64,000 nucleotides of DNA from Streptomyces venezuelae. Its GTDB lineage: Bacteria > Actinomycetota > Actinomycetes > Streptomycetales > Streptomycetaceae. Positions within the stretch are counted from its first letter, which is position 1; each line of letters opens with the position of its first letter. Positions 18,733-28,268 of this stretch are shown piece by piece. The position numbers and the translations under genes were made by a program. Location of the stretch: NCBI RefSeq assembly GCF_008642315.1, contig NZ_CP029192.1, forward strand, positions 3,596,001 to 3,660,000, written 5' to 3'. Under the pieces are notes generated by a model. It saw only the letters and a program-made list of their open reading frames with translations. It had not been told where the DNA came from and ran no database searches.

Positions 18733-19835
18733 CAGGCGACCACCTCGCCCTTGCCGGGAGCTGTCCGCGCCGTGCCCGCGACCACGGCGAGCAGGCCCTC
18801 GTGGTCGACCACGCCGAGGCAGCGCTTGCCGTCCATCACGCGCACCGGGAAGCCGGAGCGGGCGACGGCCTCGATGGCCTCGGAGACCTTGGCGTCGGGG
18901 GCGAGGGCCGCGCCGCGGTTCTCCTCATCGTCGTCGGCCGGGCGCATGGCGCTGCGGACGCTCATCACGTCGGCGCGGACGACGTCGCGGACGAAGTCGC
19001 GGACGTAGTCGTCGGCCGGGGAGCCGACGATCTCCTCGGGGGTGCCGACCTGGACGACGCGGCCGTCGCGCATCAGGGCGATGCGGTCGCCGAGCTTGAG
19101 GGCCTCGCTGAGGTCGTGGGTGATGAAGACCATGGTGCGGCCTTCGTCGCGGTGCAGGCGGACGACTTCTTCCTGCATGTCGCGGCGGATCAGCGGGTCG
19201 AGGGCGCTGAACGGCTCGTCGAAGAGGAGGACTTCGGGGTCGACGGCGAGGGCGCGGGCGAGGCCGACGCGCTGCTGCTGGCCGCCGGAGAGCTGGCCGG
19301 GCTTGCGCTGTTCGAGCCCTTCGAGGCCGACCTTCTTGACGACTTCGAGGGCCTTGGCACGGCGTTCGGCCTTGCCGACGCCCTGGATCTCCAGGCCGTA
19401 GGCGACGTTGTCGAGGACCGTGCGGTGCGGCAGGAGCCCGAAGTGCTGGAAGACCATGGCGGCGCGGTGGCGGCGGAGTTCGCGCAGGCGGGCCTTGTCC
19501 ATGGCGAGGACGTCCTCGCCGTCGATGGCGAGGGTGCCGGAGGTCGGCTCGATGAGCCGGGTCAGGCAGCGTACGAGGGTGGACTTGCCCGAGCCCGACA
19601 GGCCCATGACGACGAAGACCTCGCCCTTGTTGACCTCGAAGGACACGTCACGCACGGCGGCGGTGCAGCCGGTCTGTTCCCGCAGTTCCGCGGGGCTCAG
19701 GTCGTGCAGCGCGGTGTCGTCCGGTATTCGTTCGGCCTTGGGGCCGAAGACCTTCCAGAGGTTCTTGACGGCGAAGACGGGCCCGCCCGCGGGCGTCTCG
19801 TGCTGGTCCGTGGTCGTCACGGTGGCCTCGCTCAT
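18732..19835 (-). CDS. Glycine betaine/proline ABC transporter ATP-binding protein (ProV/OpuAA type)
   Basis: 367 residues. Walker A GLSGSGKS (78-85), signature [15 protein letters not shown], Walker [16 protein letters not shown]-loop VFITHD. The C-terminal 100 residues resemble paired CBS domains ([36 protein letters not shown]), which in OpuA-type importers sense ionic strength and gate uptake under osmotic stress. Its start overlaps the betA-like stop by four bases (ATGA). Confidence 0.94.
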   Translation of the reverse strand: MSEATVTTTDQHETPAGGPVFAVKNLWKVFGPKAERIPDDTALHDLSPAELREQTGCTAAVRDVSFEVNKGEVFVVMGLSGSGKSTLVRCLTRLIEPTSGTLAIDGEDVLAMDKARLRELRRHRAAMVFQHFGLLPHRTVLDNVAYGLEIQGVGKAERRAKALEVVKKVGLEGLEQRKPGQLSGGQQQRVGLARALAVDPEVLLFDEPFSALDPLIRRDMQEEVVRLHRDEGRTMVFITHDLSEALKLGDRIALMRDGRVVQVGTPEEIVGSPADDYVRDFVRDVVRADVMSVRSAMRPADDDEENRGAALAPDAKVSEAIEAVARSGFPVRVMDGKRCLGVVDHEGLLAVVAGTARTAPGKGEVVA

Positions 19836-21367
19836 CGGCCGTCACCACCAAGGATCTCGGCACATTTCTCCCCGACCATGAGTACTCCGATCATCGGGTT
19901 CACGGCGGGCATCGTCGGGAAGACGGATGCGTCCGCGATACGGATTCCTGCCAGGCCCCGGATTTTCAGCTCCGGGTCGACCACGGCGAGTTCATCAGTG
20001 GAAGCACCCATTCGGCAGGTGCCCGCCGGGTGGTAGACGGTGTGCGCGGCCTTGCGGACGAGCTCGCTGATCTCGGCGTCGTCGGTGATCTCGGGGCCGG
20101 GGAAGACCTCGCGCTTGAGCCACTTCTTGAACGGCTCGGCCTCGGCGACCTTGCGGGCCAGCTTGATGCCGTCGACGAGCGTCTGCCCGTCGTAGTCGCC
20201 CTCGTCCTCGAAGTACTTGAAGTCGAGGGCGGGCTTGACCTCCGGGTCGGCCGACGTCAGGTACAGACGGCCGCGGGAGCGGGACTTGGGGATGTTCGGC
20301 GTCATCGAGACACCGTGCTCGGGGCGCTCGTAGCCGAGGCGCTCCGGGTTGTCCGTGAACGGGATCTGGTAGAAGTGGAACATGAGGTCCGGGCCCTTGT
20401 GGTCCGGGTCCCGCTTCACGAACAGACCGGCGTCCGAGTCCATCGCGGAGTTGCCGGGGATCGGCCCGTTGGTCTCCCAGACGATGACCGACTCGGGGTG
20501 GTCGATGAGGTTCTCGCCGACGCCCGGCAGGTCGTGGACGACGGGGATGCCGAGGGCTTCGAGGTCCTTCTTCGGGCCGATGCCGGAGTGCATGAGCAGC
20601 CGCGGCGTGTCGACGGCGCCGGCGCACACGAGCACCTCGCGGCGGGCGGTGAAGAGCTTCTCCACACCCTCCTTGGTACGGATGTGGACGCCGCGCGCGG
20701 TCTTGCCGTCCAGCTCCAGCTTGGTGGCCCAGGTCTCCAGGAAGAGGTGGAGGTTCGGGCGGTCACCGGCCTCCATGTGGGGGTGGAGGTAGGCGACGGA
20801 GGCGGAGGAGCGCTTGTTGTTCTCCGGGTGGTACGAGAGGTCGAAGAAGCCGACGCCCTCGTCGAAGGGCTTGTCGTTGAAGCCGATGACCTCGGGTACG
20901 CCGAGCGCGGTCTTCGTCGCCTCGACCCAGTCGGTGGCGATCTGGTTCTGGTCCTTCTTGGCGACGCGCACGATGTTGTTGCGCAGCTTGCCGAAGTACG
21001 GGTCCATGGCCTTGGCGTTCCAGCCGGTGGCGCCCGCCGCCTCCCACTCGTCCCAGTCGGACGGCAGCGGCTTGAAGGAGATCAGGGTGTTGTGCGACGA
21101 GCAGCCGCCGAGGACCTTGGCGCGGCTGTGCAGGATGTGCGAGTTGCCGCGCGGCTGCTCGGTGGTCGTGTACTCGTAGTCCAGCTCGCCGCCGAGCAGG
21201 CCGAGCCACTTGCGCAGCGTGAGGACGTCCTCCCGGTCGACGTCGCTGGGGCCGCCCTCGATGACGGCGACGGTGACGTCCGGGTTCTCGGTGAGGCGGG
21301 ACGCGATCACCGATCCCGCGGTGCCGCCACCGACGATGACGTAGTCGAACTCGGTCTGGTCAGACAT
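19832..21367 (-). CDS. betA: GMC-family oxidoreductase, probable choline dehydrogenase/oxidase
   Basis: 511 residues. FAD-binding [16 protein letters not shown] at the N-terminus, GMC signatures around [12 protein letters not shown] and [17 protein letters not shown], and the catalytic His-Asn pair H446 ([10 protein letters not shown]) and N490 ([12 protein letters not shown]). Context makes choline to betaine aldehyde the likely reaction: betaine-aldehyde dehydrogenase lies upstream and a betaine importer downstream. Start is the ATG at 21365-21367 with AGGAAGAGGAG upstream. The gene symbol follows family and context, not a direct alignment. Confidence 0.88.
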   Translation of the reverse strand: MSDQTEFDYVIVGGGTAGSVIASRLTENPDVTVAVIEGGPSDVDREDVLTLRKWLGLLGGELDYEYTTTEQPRGNSHILHSRAKVLGGCSSHNTLISFKPLPSDWDEWEAAGATGWNAKAMDPYFGKLRNNIVRVAKKDQNQIATDWVEATKTALGVPEVIGFNDKPFDEGVGFFDLSYHPENNKRSSASVAYLHPHMEAGDRPNLHLFLETWATKLELDGKTARGVHIRTKEGVEKLFTARREVLVCAGAVDTPRLLMHSGIGPKKDLEALGIPVVHDLPGVGENLIDHPESVIVWETNGPIPGNSAMDSDAGLFVKRDPDHKGPDLMFHFYQIPFTDNPERLGYERPEHGVSMTPNIPKSRSRGRLYLTSADPEVKPALDFKYFEDEGDYDGQTLVDGIKLARKVAEAEPFKKWLKREVFPGPEITDDAEISELVRKAAHTVYHPAGTCRMGASTDELAVVDPELKIRGLAGIRIADASVFPTMPAVNPMIGVLMVGEKCAEILGGDGR

Positions 21368-21446
21368 GCGTACGTACTCCTCTTCCTGCGAGGTCGTGCC
21401 AAGGTGCTTGCGCGTAATGAGCGGGGGGTGCTTGCTCCAACGTGTT

Positions 21447-21473
21447 GCGCGGGGCGGACCTCCCGCCCCGCGC
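21447..21473 (-). terminator. Hairpin between betB and betA, possible attenuator
   Basis: A perfect 11-bp stem (21447-21457 with 21463-21473) with a 5-nt loop lies in the 138-bp gap between two operon genes. It has no U-tract. It could reduce read-through or mark an mRNA processing point, lowering distal gene expression relative to betB. Confidence 0.45.
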
Positions 21474-21505
21474 ACCTCTCTCTGTCCGGCTCTGTCCGGC
21501 CGCCG

Positions 21506-23035
21506 TCAGCCGCCGAACCAGCGCACCGGCGCCGGTGCCAGGTTCTGGTAGATGTGCTTGGACTCGCGGTACTCGGCGAGGCCCGCGGGACCGAGCTCGC
21601 GCCCGACACCGCTCTTGCCGAAGCCGCCCCACTCCGCCTGCGGCAGGTAGGGGTGGAAGTCGTTGATCCAGATCGTGCCGTGGCGCATCCGGCGGGCCAT
21701 GCGGCTCGCGCGGCCCTGGTCGCTGGTCCACACGGCGCCCGCGAGGCCGTACTCGGTGTCGTTGGCGAGCGCGACGGCCTCGTCCTCGGTGCGGAACGTC
21801 TCGACGCTGAGGACGGGCCCGAAGACCTCTTCCCGTACGACCTTCATCTCGCGGTGGCACTGGTCGAGCACGGTCGGCTCGTAGAAGTACCCCTCGGCGG
21901 GGCGCACGTCGCTCGGCTCGGGGCGCTTGCCGCCGGAGCGGAGCACCGCGCCCTCCTCCAGGGCGGAGGCGACGTACATCTCGGTCTTCTCGCGCTGCTG
22001 CTGCGAGACGAGCGGGCCGCACTCGACGCCGTCCTCGGTGCCGCGGCCGAGCTTGATCTTCCGTGCGCGGCGGGCGAGTTCGGCGACGAAGCGCTCGCGG
22101 ACCGACTCCTCGATGATGAGGCGGCCACCGGCGGAGCAGACCTGCCCGCTGTGGATGAAGGCGGCGTTCAGGGCCTGGTCGACGGCGGTGTCGAAGCCTT
22201 CCTCCGTGGCGCAGGCGTCGGCGAACACCACGTTGGGGTTCTTGCCGCCGAGCTCCAGGGCGACCTTCTTCACGCCGAGCGCGGCGGCCTGGGCGACCTT
22301 GGTGCCGGAGACGAGGCCGCCGGTGAAGGAGACCAGGTCGACGTCGGGGTGGTCGGCGAGCCGGGCGCCGACGGTGTGGCCGGGTCCGGTGACGATGTTC
22401 GCGACACCGGCCGGGAGGCCCGCCTCGACGAGCAGCTCGATGAGCGCGACCGTCGTCAGCGGGGTGATCTCGCTGGGCTTGATGACGAAGGTGTTGCCGG
22501 CGGCGAGCGCGGGCGCGATCTTCCAGCTGGCCTGGAGCAGCGGGTAGTTCCAGGGCGTGATCATCGTGCAGACGCCGATGGGCTCGTGCACGACGACGCT
22601 GTGGATGTCGTCGGAGCCGGCGTCGACGACGCGGCCGGCGCCCTCGCCGATCACCAGGTCGGCGAAGTAGCGGAAGGCGTCGGCGACGCAGTCCACGTCG
22701 ACGCGGCCCTCTTCGAGGGTCTTGCCCGCGTCACGGCTCTCCAGGAGGCCGATCTCCTCGCGGTCGCGCACGAGGAGGTCGGCGACGCGGCGCAGCAGCG
22801 CGGCGCGCTCGGCCACGGGCGTGGTCGGCCAGGGGCCCTCGTCGAAGGCCTTGCGGGCGGCTGCGATGGCGGCGTCCGCGTCTTCCGATCCGCCCTCGGC
22901 GATCACGGCGAACGTCTTGGCGTCCGCCGGGTCGAGGATGTCGCGGGTGGCGCCGGAGATGGCGGCACGCCACTCTCCGTCCACATGGATGGTCTGTTGT
23001 GCGGACACGTCCCGTTTGCCTTCCGTTCCTGTCAT
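21506..23035 (-). CDS. betB: Aldehyde dehydrogenase, probable betaine-aldehyde dehydrogenase
   Basis: 509 residues of the NAD(P)-dependent ALDH superfamily with the complete catalytic set: N163 (TPWNYPLL), E261 (LELGGKNP), C300 (SGQVCSAG), and the C-terminal AEWGGFGKSGVGRELG block. It should oxidise betaine aldehyde to the compatible solute glycine betaine. First gene of the minus-strand choline/betaine operon. The ATG at 23033-23035 is preceded by AGGCGGGG; an in-frame GTG nine codons later (VSAQQTI) with GGAAGG upstream is a plausible alternative start. Confidence 0.9.
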   Translation of the reverse strand: MTGTEGKRDVSAQQTIHVDGEWRAAISGATRDILDPADAKTFAVIAEGGSEDADAAIAAARKAFDEGPWPTTPVAERAALLRRVADLLVRDREEIGLLESRDAGKTLEEGRVDVDCVADAFRYFADLVIGEGAGRVVDAGSDDIHSVVVHEPIGVCTMITPWNYPLLQASWKIAPALAAGNTFVIKPSEITPLTTVALIELLVEAGLPAGVANIVTGPGHTVGARLADHPDVDLVSFTGGLVSGTKVAQAAALGVKKVALELGGKNPNVVFADACATEEGFDTAVDQALNAAFIHSGQVCSAGGRLIIEESVRERFVAELARRARKIKLGRGTEDGVECGPLVSQQQREKTEMYVASALEEGAVLRSGGKRPEPSDVRPAEGYFYEPTVLDQCHREMKVVREEVFGPVLSVETFRTEDEAVALANDTEYGLAGAVWTSDQGRASRMARRMRHGTIWINDFHPYLPQAEWGGFGKSGVGRELGPAGLAEYRESKHIYQNLAPAPVRWFGG

Positions 23036-23136
23036 ATGCCCCGCCTGTCACTCGCGGTAGCCGGGTGCACCTGCCCTGAGCGGAAGAAAGCATGCACGTT
23101 CGATGGCCGAAAGTGCGGCGTGTCACTGCGCGTGTT

Positions 23137-23697
23137 TCAGACCTCGCGCGGAAGTGCCTGGTCGGACAGGTTTCCGTCCGGCAGATCCTCGTCCGGCAGG
23201 TCGTCCTCGGCCATGAGACCGGCCAGCCACAGCGGCATCAGCCAGTGCACGACGAAGACGCTGAACAGCACGGGGAAGATCAGCCCCTCGATGTCCACCC
23301 CGGCGAAACCGGCCAGACCCGTGCAGACGGTGGCGGCGAGCAGCAGCCACATCATCACGTACTGCGCGCGGGCCGCCACGCGGTTCTTCTCGGCGCGCTG
23401 GCGCTCGTCGAGGGCGCGGACGCGCAGTTCGAGCAGGCCGCGGGTGGCGCCGTTGATCACGCCGGTCGCCACGCACCACGGCAGGAGGATGCCGAGCATG
23501 CCGAACGTGGCCCAGCGCTCGTCCCCGAGGACGGAGTAGAGCCAGCACGCGATGCCGACCGCGGTCAGCACCATGTGCGTGACGACGACGGTCTTGCGGC
23601 GGGCCGCGGTGGCGTGGAGCGGGGCGGCCTCTCGGCGGTTCATGATCGCGTACATGCGCCGGTCGTAGCCGGTGATGGTGGGCTCGTCGGTCTTCAT
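23137..23697 (-). CDS. Four-helix membrane protein paired with an Xre regulator
   Basis: 186 residues: short cytoplasmic N-terminus (GYDRRMYAIMNRREAAPLH), two hydrophobic hairpins (VVTHMVLTAVGIACWLYSVLG / GMLGILLPWCVATGVI and YVMMWLLLAATVCTGLAGF / FPVLFSVFVVHWLMPLWLAGL), a positively charged loop, and an acidic tail. Its start overlaps the stop of the Xre gene (TGATG), so the two are translationally coupled. Small Xre plus membrane-protein pairs are common in Gram-positives, where the membrane partner may modulate the repressor. No enzymatic motif is visible. Confidence 0.8.
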   Translation of the reverse strand: MKTDEPTITGYDRRMYAIMNRREAAPLHATAARRKTVVVTHMVLTAVGIACWLYSVLGDERWATFGMLGILLPWCVATGVINGATRGLLELRVRALDERQRAEKNRVAARAQYVMMWLLLAATVCTGLAGFAGVDIEGLIFPVLFSVFVVHWLMPLWLAGLMAEDDLPDEDLPDGNLSDQALPREV

Positions 23698-23942
23698 CAG
23701 TGGTCCCTCCCGTAGACCTCGTCCGTGAGCGGGCGGAACGGTTCGAGGGAGAACAGGGCCTCGACCGGCAGTGCGAAGTGCTTCGCGATCTTCAGCGCGA
23801 GGTCGAGGCTCGGGTTGTACTGCCCGCGCTCGATGTAGCCGATGGTCTGGTAGTGGGCTCCCACTGCCTCGGCCAGGCTCTGACGCGACACCTTCCGTTC
23901 GGCGCGCACCATCGCCAACCTGTTGTGCACTTGCTCGCTCAT
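23697..23942 (-). CDS. Xre-family helix-turn-helix regulator
   Basis: 81 residues that are essentially one HTH_3/Cro-C1 domain (RLAMVRAERKVSRQSLAEAVGAHYQTIGYIERGQYNPSLDLALKIAKHF) plus a short LFSLEPFRPL tail, like YozG/YvaO-type regulators. It likely controls its own operon. The AT-rich block at 23943-23960, unusual for this genome, sits directly before the ATG and may be the promoter/operator. Coupled to the membrane protein downstream. Confidence 0.88.
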   Translation of the reverse strand: MSEQVHNRLAMVRAERKVSRQSLAEAVGAHYQTIGYIERGQYNPSLDLALKIAKHFALPVEALFSLEPFRPLTDEVYGRDH

Positions 23943-24003
23943 GTATAAGAAGTACTACATTCACGAGGACAAGAGCAATGACTGACATCAGGGAGCGGGA
24001 GAC

Positions 24004-24330
24004 ATGTTCGGCACCAAACCGGAACTGATGGTGATCGCCCTGCGCGACACGGACGTGGTCGCCGCCGAGCTGCGCGAAGCGCTCGCCACGGCCGACGAGC
24101 GGGAGCGCCCGGGGCTGGAACGCGCGGCGGAGCTCCTCGCCCGCGCCGCCGCCGTCCCGGACGCCGAGGTGCGCGGCCGCTGGGCCCTGCGCCGGATCAC
24201 CGACGCCGGGTGCACGGGCCCCGCCGATTCGGTCCAGGCGGTCAAGGCCCTGCGCCGGGCCGAGCCGGGCCTGAGCCTGGTGTCGGCGGTGCAGCTGTCC
24301 AAGGAGGCGGCGGCGATCCAGGCCGCGTAG
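24004..24330 (+). CDS. Hypothetical 108-residue cytoplasmic protein
   Basis: Small, helical, Ala/Arg/Glu-rich protein (ALRDTDVVAAELREALATADERERPGLERAAELLARAA), with no signal peptide, membrane helix or known motif. Coding is supported by frame-consistent third-position G/C. The ATG is preceded by a GGGAGCGGGAGA ribosome-site-like stretch. It is divergent from the Xre gene; TACATT (about 23955-23960) could be its -10. It converges with the LysR gene, 14 bp away. Function unknown. Confidence 0.6.
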   Translation: MFGTKPELMVIALRDTDVVAAELREALATADERERPGLERAAELLARAAAVPDAEVRGRWALRRITDAGCTGPADSVQAVKALRRAEPGLSLVSAVQLSKEAAAIQAA

Positions 24331-24344
24331 CCGCGAGATGCGGG

Positions 24345-25262
24345 CTACACAGCCGCGAGGAGCTCCCGCGCGCACGCGCGCAGCCACGCGTGCGCCGGGT
24401 CCGCGTCGTGGCGGGGGTGCCAGGCCATGCCCAGCGGGAGGGACGGCAGGTCCACCGGGACCTCGAAGGTGACCAGGCCCAAGGCCTCCGAGAGCGGGCG
24501 GGTCCAGGACGCGGCCAGCCCCACCAGGTCCGTGCGCAGCAGCACGAAGACGGACGACGAGAACGTCGCCATGCTGCCCACCACCCGTCTGTCCAGGCCG
24601 AGTTCGGCGAGCGCGGCGTCCAGCGGCCCCGACAGGCGCCCTCGGCGCGAGACGTTCACATGATCGGCCGCGGCGAACCGGCGGGCCGTCAACTCGCCCT
24701 CCAGCAGGGGGTGCCCGGGCCGTGCCATGCCGATCATCCGATCCTCGCGGATCTTCTCCACGAGCACCTCGGGCGCCGTCGTGTCGATCACGCCGAGCTC
24801 CAGATCGGCGGTGCCCTGCCGCAGCATGGGTTCGTCGACGTGACTCTCGCCGAGGAAGCGCAGACGCACGCCGGGGGCCTCCTCGGCGGCGCGGGCGAAG
24901 AGCTCGGGGCCGTACGCGGCGGCGATCGCGTCGGAGCCGAGGATCGAGAGGGTGCGGGAGACCGTGTGCAGGTCGACGGCGCCCGGCCCGGCGAAGAGCG
25001 CACGGGCCCGCTCGACCACCGCGCTCACCTCGGCCTGCACGGCCAGCGCGTGCGGCGTCGGCACCATCTGCCGCCCGGCCCGCACGAGGACGGGGTCGCC
25101 GAGAGCCTTGCGGATACGGCCGAGCGTGCGGCTCATCGCCGGCTCCGACAGATGCAGCCTGCGAGCCGCGCCCGACACGCTCTGCTCCTCGAGGAGGACG
25201 TCGAGAGCGACCAGCAGATTGAGATCGAGTCCGGCCGCACCACTGGATTGCGTCACACGCAT
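24345..25262 (-). CDS. LysR-family transcriptional regulator
   Basis: 305 residues. The N-terminal winged helix is DLNLLVALDVLLEEQSVSGAARRLHLSEPAMSRTLGRIRKALGDPVLVRAGRQMVPTPHA. The substrate-binding-like effector domain runs from about residue 90. The start is the ATG at 25260-25262; a TTG immediately upstream is a less likely alternative. It is divergent from an MFS efflux gene with a candidate operator between them, the usual arrangement for a LysR activator of its neighbour. Effector unknown. Confidence 0.92.
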   Translation of the reverse strand: MRVTQSSGAAGLDLNLLVALDVLLEEQSVSGAARRLHLSEPAMSRTLGRIRKALGDPVLVRAGRQMVPTPHALAVQAEVSAVVERARALFAGPGAVDLHTVSRTLSILGSDAIAAAYGPELFARAAEEAPGVRLRFLGESHVDEPMLRQGTADLELGVIDTTAPEVLVEKIREDRMIGMARPGHPLLEGELTARRFAAADHVNVSRRGRLSGPLDAALAELGLDRRVVGSMATFSSSVFVLLRTDLVGLAASWTRPLSEALGLVTFEVPVDLPSLPLGMAWHPRHDADPAHAWLRACARELLAAV

Positions 25263-25268
25263 CAATCC

Positions 25269-25295
25269 CTTGCGAAAGTTGCACTGGAAAGCAAG
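25269..25295. promoter_or_regulatory. Candidate LysR operator
   Basis: An inverted repeat CTTGC (25269-25273) and GCAAG (25291-25295) flanks a second TTGC-rich core, in the 92-bp gap between LysR and MFS starts. The position, upstream of a rightward TACGGT -10 box (25309-25314), suits a LysR activation site. Confidence 0.4.
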
Positions 25296-25354
25296 TCGAG
25301 GGCGAGCCTACGGTGACAGGGCATCCCACACCACGACGCTCCCGAGGAGGAGCC

Positions 25355-26779
25355 TTGCCCTCGCCTGCCCTGAAACCTGCCCTGCGGCCTCCGACTCCGG
25401 CGGCCCCGCCCGCACCCGCGAAGCCCGCCCCGTCCCCCCTGAAGCGGACGACGCTGTTCACCCTCTGCGCCTGCGTCCTCGTCGCACAGGGCATGGTCGC
25501 CGCCATCAACCTCCTCGTCCCCCAGCTGAGCTCGTCAGGACTGCACCCCTCGCCGAGCGAACTCCTGTGGACGGTCGACGCGTACGTCATCGTCTTCGCG
25601 GGGCTCCTCATCCCGGCCGGCGCGCTCGGCGACCGGTACGGCCGCAAGGGCGCGCTGCTCACGGGACTCGGCCTCTTCGCCGCGGGCGCGACCGTCAGCG
25701 CGCTCGCCGTCTCCCCCGCGATGCTGATCGCCGGACGCGGTGTCTCCGGCGCGGGCGCCGCGCTGGTCATGCCCGCGACCATGTCGATCCTGATGCGCGT
25801 CGCCTCGCAGGAGGAACGGCCGCGCGCCGTCGCCTCCTGGACGCTCGCCGCCGGGCTCGGCGGCCTCACGGGCAACGTCGGCGGCGGCTTCGTCGGCCAG
25901 TACCTGTCCTGGCGTGCGCTGTTCTGGGTGGTGGTGCCGCTCGCCGCGCTGCTCGCCCTCGCCGTGGCACGGGTGGTGCCCCGTACGGACAAGGCGGTCA
26001 AGGCCCCCGCCCTGGACCCCCTCGGCACGCTCCTGCTCACCGGCGGTCTGCTCGCGCTGCTCTTCGGCATCATCGAGAGCCCGATGTACGGCTGGACGTC
26101 CGCGCGCATCCTGGCCGCGTTCGCGATCGGCGCGGCCCTCGTCGCGCTCTTCGTCACGCACGCCCTGCGCTCGCGCGCCCCGCTCTTCGACCCGCGGGTC
26201 TTCGCCGCGCCGCGGCTGCGCGCCGCGACCCTCGGCACGGCCGTGAGCTTCTTCGGTCTCTTCTCGCTCTTCTACGTCAACTCGCAGTACCTGCAGTACG
26301 AGAAGGGGTACGGCGCCGCGCGCGCCGGCCTCGCGATCATCCCGCTCACCATCGGCATGGTGCTCGTGCCCAAGCTCGCCGCGCGCCTGCCGGGACCCCC
26401 GCGTGCGGTGGCGGGCGGCGGCCTGCTCCTGATCGGCCTCGGCCTGCTCGGCGCGTCCACCGCGAACGGCTCGACGCCCTACGCGCTCTACGCCTGCTGG
26501 CTCCTGGTCATCTCGGCGGGCACGGGCCTGTGCATGCCCACGCTCACACTGAGCGTCGTCGGCTCGCTCCCGCCCCACCAGGCGGGCCTCGGTTCCGGGC
26601 TCAGCACCTCGGCCCGCGAGGTCGGCGCCGCGCTCGGCGTGGCCGTGACCGGCACGACCCTGGCCTCGCACGCCTCGGGCGGCTTCCTCGGCGGCATGGA
26701 GGCGGCGCTGCGCATCGTGTCGTTCGTGGTGATCGCCGCGGCGGCGGTGGTCACGCTCGGGTACGGCAAGAAGCCGTGA
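25355..26779 (+). CDS. MFS drug-efflux transporter (DHA2/QacA-like)
   Basis: About 474 residues with 13-14 hydrophobic helices, the motif A loop GDRYGRKGALLTG, and the motif C-like GRGVSGAGAALVMPATMSI, as in 14-helix EmrB/QacA drug:H+ antiporters. The N-terminus is a Pro/Ala-rich 30-residue cytoplasmic leader. I prefer the TTG at 25355, which follows GAGGAGG by four bases. An in-frame GTG at 25313 lies inside a TACGGT -10-like sequence and would have to precede the transcript start. Likely activated by the divergent LysR protein; exported compound unknown. Confidence 0.88.
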   Translation: MPSPALKPALRPPTPAAPPAPAKPAPSPLKRTTLFTLCACVLVAQGMVAAINLLVPQLSSSGLHPSPSELLWTVDAYVIVFAGLLIPAGALGDRYGRKGALLTGLGLFAAGATVSALAVSPAMLIAGRGVSGAGAALVMPATMSILMRVASQEERPRAVASWTLAAGLGGLTGNVGGGFVGQYLSWRALFWVVVPLAALLALAVARVVPRTDKAVKAPALDPLGTLLLTGGLLALLFGIIESPMYGWTSARILAAFAIGAALVALFVTHALRSRAPLFDPRVFAAPRLRAATLGTAVSFFGLFSLFYVNSQYLQYEKGYGAARAGLAIIPLTIGMVLVPKLAARLPGPPRAVAGGGLLLIGLGLLGASTANGSTPYALYACWLLVISAGTGLCMPTLTLSVVGSLPPHQAGLGSGLSTSAREVGAALGVAVTGTTLASHASGGFLGGMEAALRIVSFVVIAAAAVVTLGYGKKP

Positions 26780-26795
26780 CCGCCACCGGAGAACA

Positions 26796-26833
26796 CGCGA
26801 CCGCCCCGGCAGGGATCTGCCGGGGCGGTCGCG
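26796..26833. terminator. Strong bidirectional terminator between MFS gene and mdh
   Basis: A perfect 16-bp stem (26796-26811 with 26818-26833) and 6-nt loop, 17 bases after the MFS stop and 39 bases from the mdh stop. Confidence 0.9.
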
Positions 26834-26871
26834 CGGACGTCATACGGCTCGGACGAGCCCGGGACGTCGGC

Positions 26872-28002
<1,131 letters not shown>

Positions 28003-28064
28003 TCAGGCTATCGCGCCCCGGCCACCCCTGGCCGCCGGGTCGGTGTGGCCCGGCCCACAGCTCC

Positions 28065-28124
28065 GGCCGCCCCCAAAAAAAGGGGGGCGGCCGCCACGAG
28101 GGGGGGGGGAGCGTGGCGGCCGCC
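28065..28124. terminator. Two overlapping, mutually exclusive GC hairpins in the mdh leader/gene-end region
   Basis: Hairpin A pairs 28065-28074 with 28083-28092 across a loop of seven A's plus G. Hairpin B pairs 28086-28098 with 28112-28124 (13 bp, perfect) across a G-rich loop containing nine consecutive G's. They share bases 28086-28092, so only one can form. The unit lies in the 407-bp gap between mdh (start 27861) and the end of the Xre-DUF2690 gene and is read into mdh from the left-going strand. It most simply terminates the DUF2690 transcript; switching is speculative. The rest of the gap holds the mdh promoter region and no gene. Confidence 0.6.
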
Positions 28125-28268
28125 GTGGGGGTGTGACCACTCCCGTGGGGGTACGGTTCGCCTGCCCTCGGAGTCACGTGTCATGCCCCCAAATTCTCAA
28201 CTTTCTTCCCTGCACCCCAACTCACCCCGCTGACCAGCGACTTCGCCCGCGAATCGCCACTGGGACGG

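Noticed and set aside
20030..23539. A 1169-codon open frame on the plus strand
   Set aside because: It lies opposite betA and betB, is rich in Val/Gly/Asp/Arg without any domain, and has no ribosome site. It is a shadow produced by high GC at third positions.
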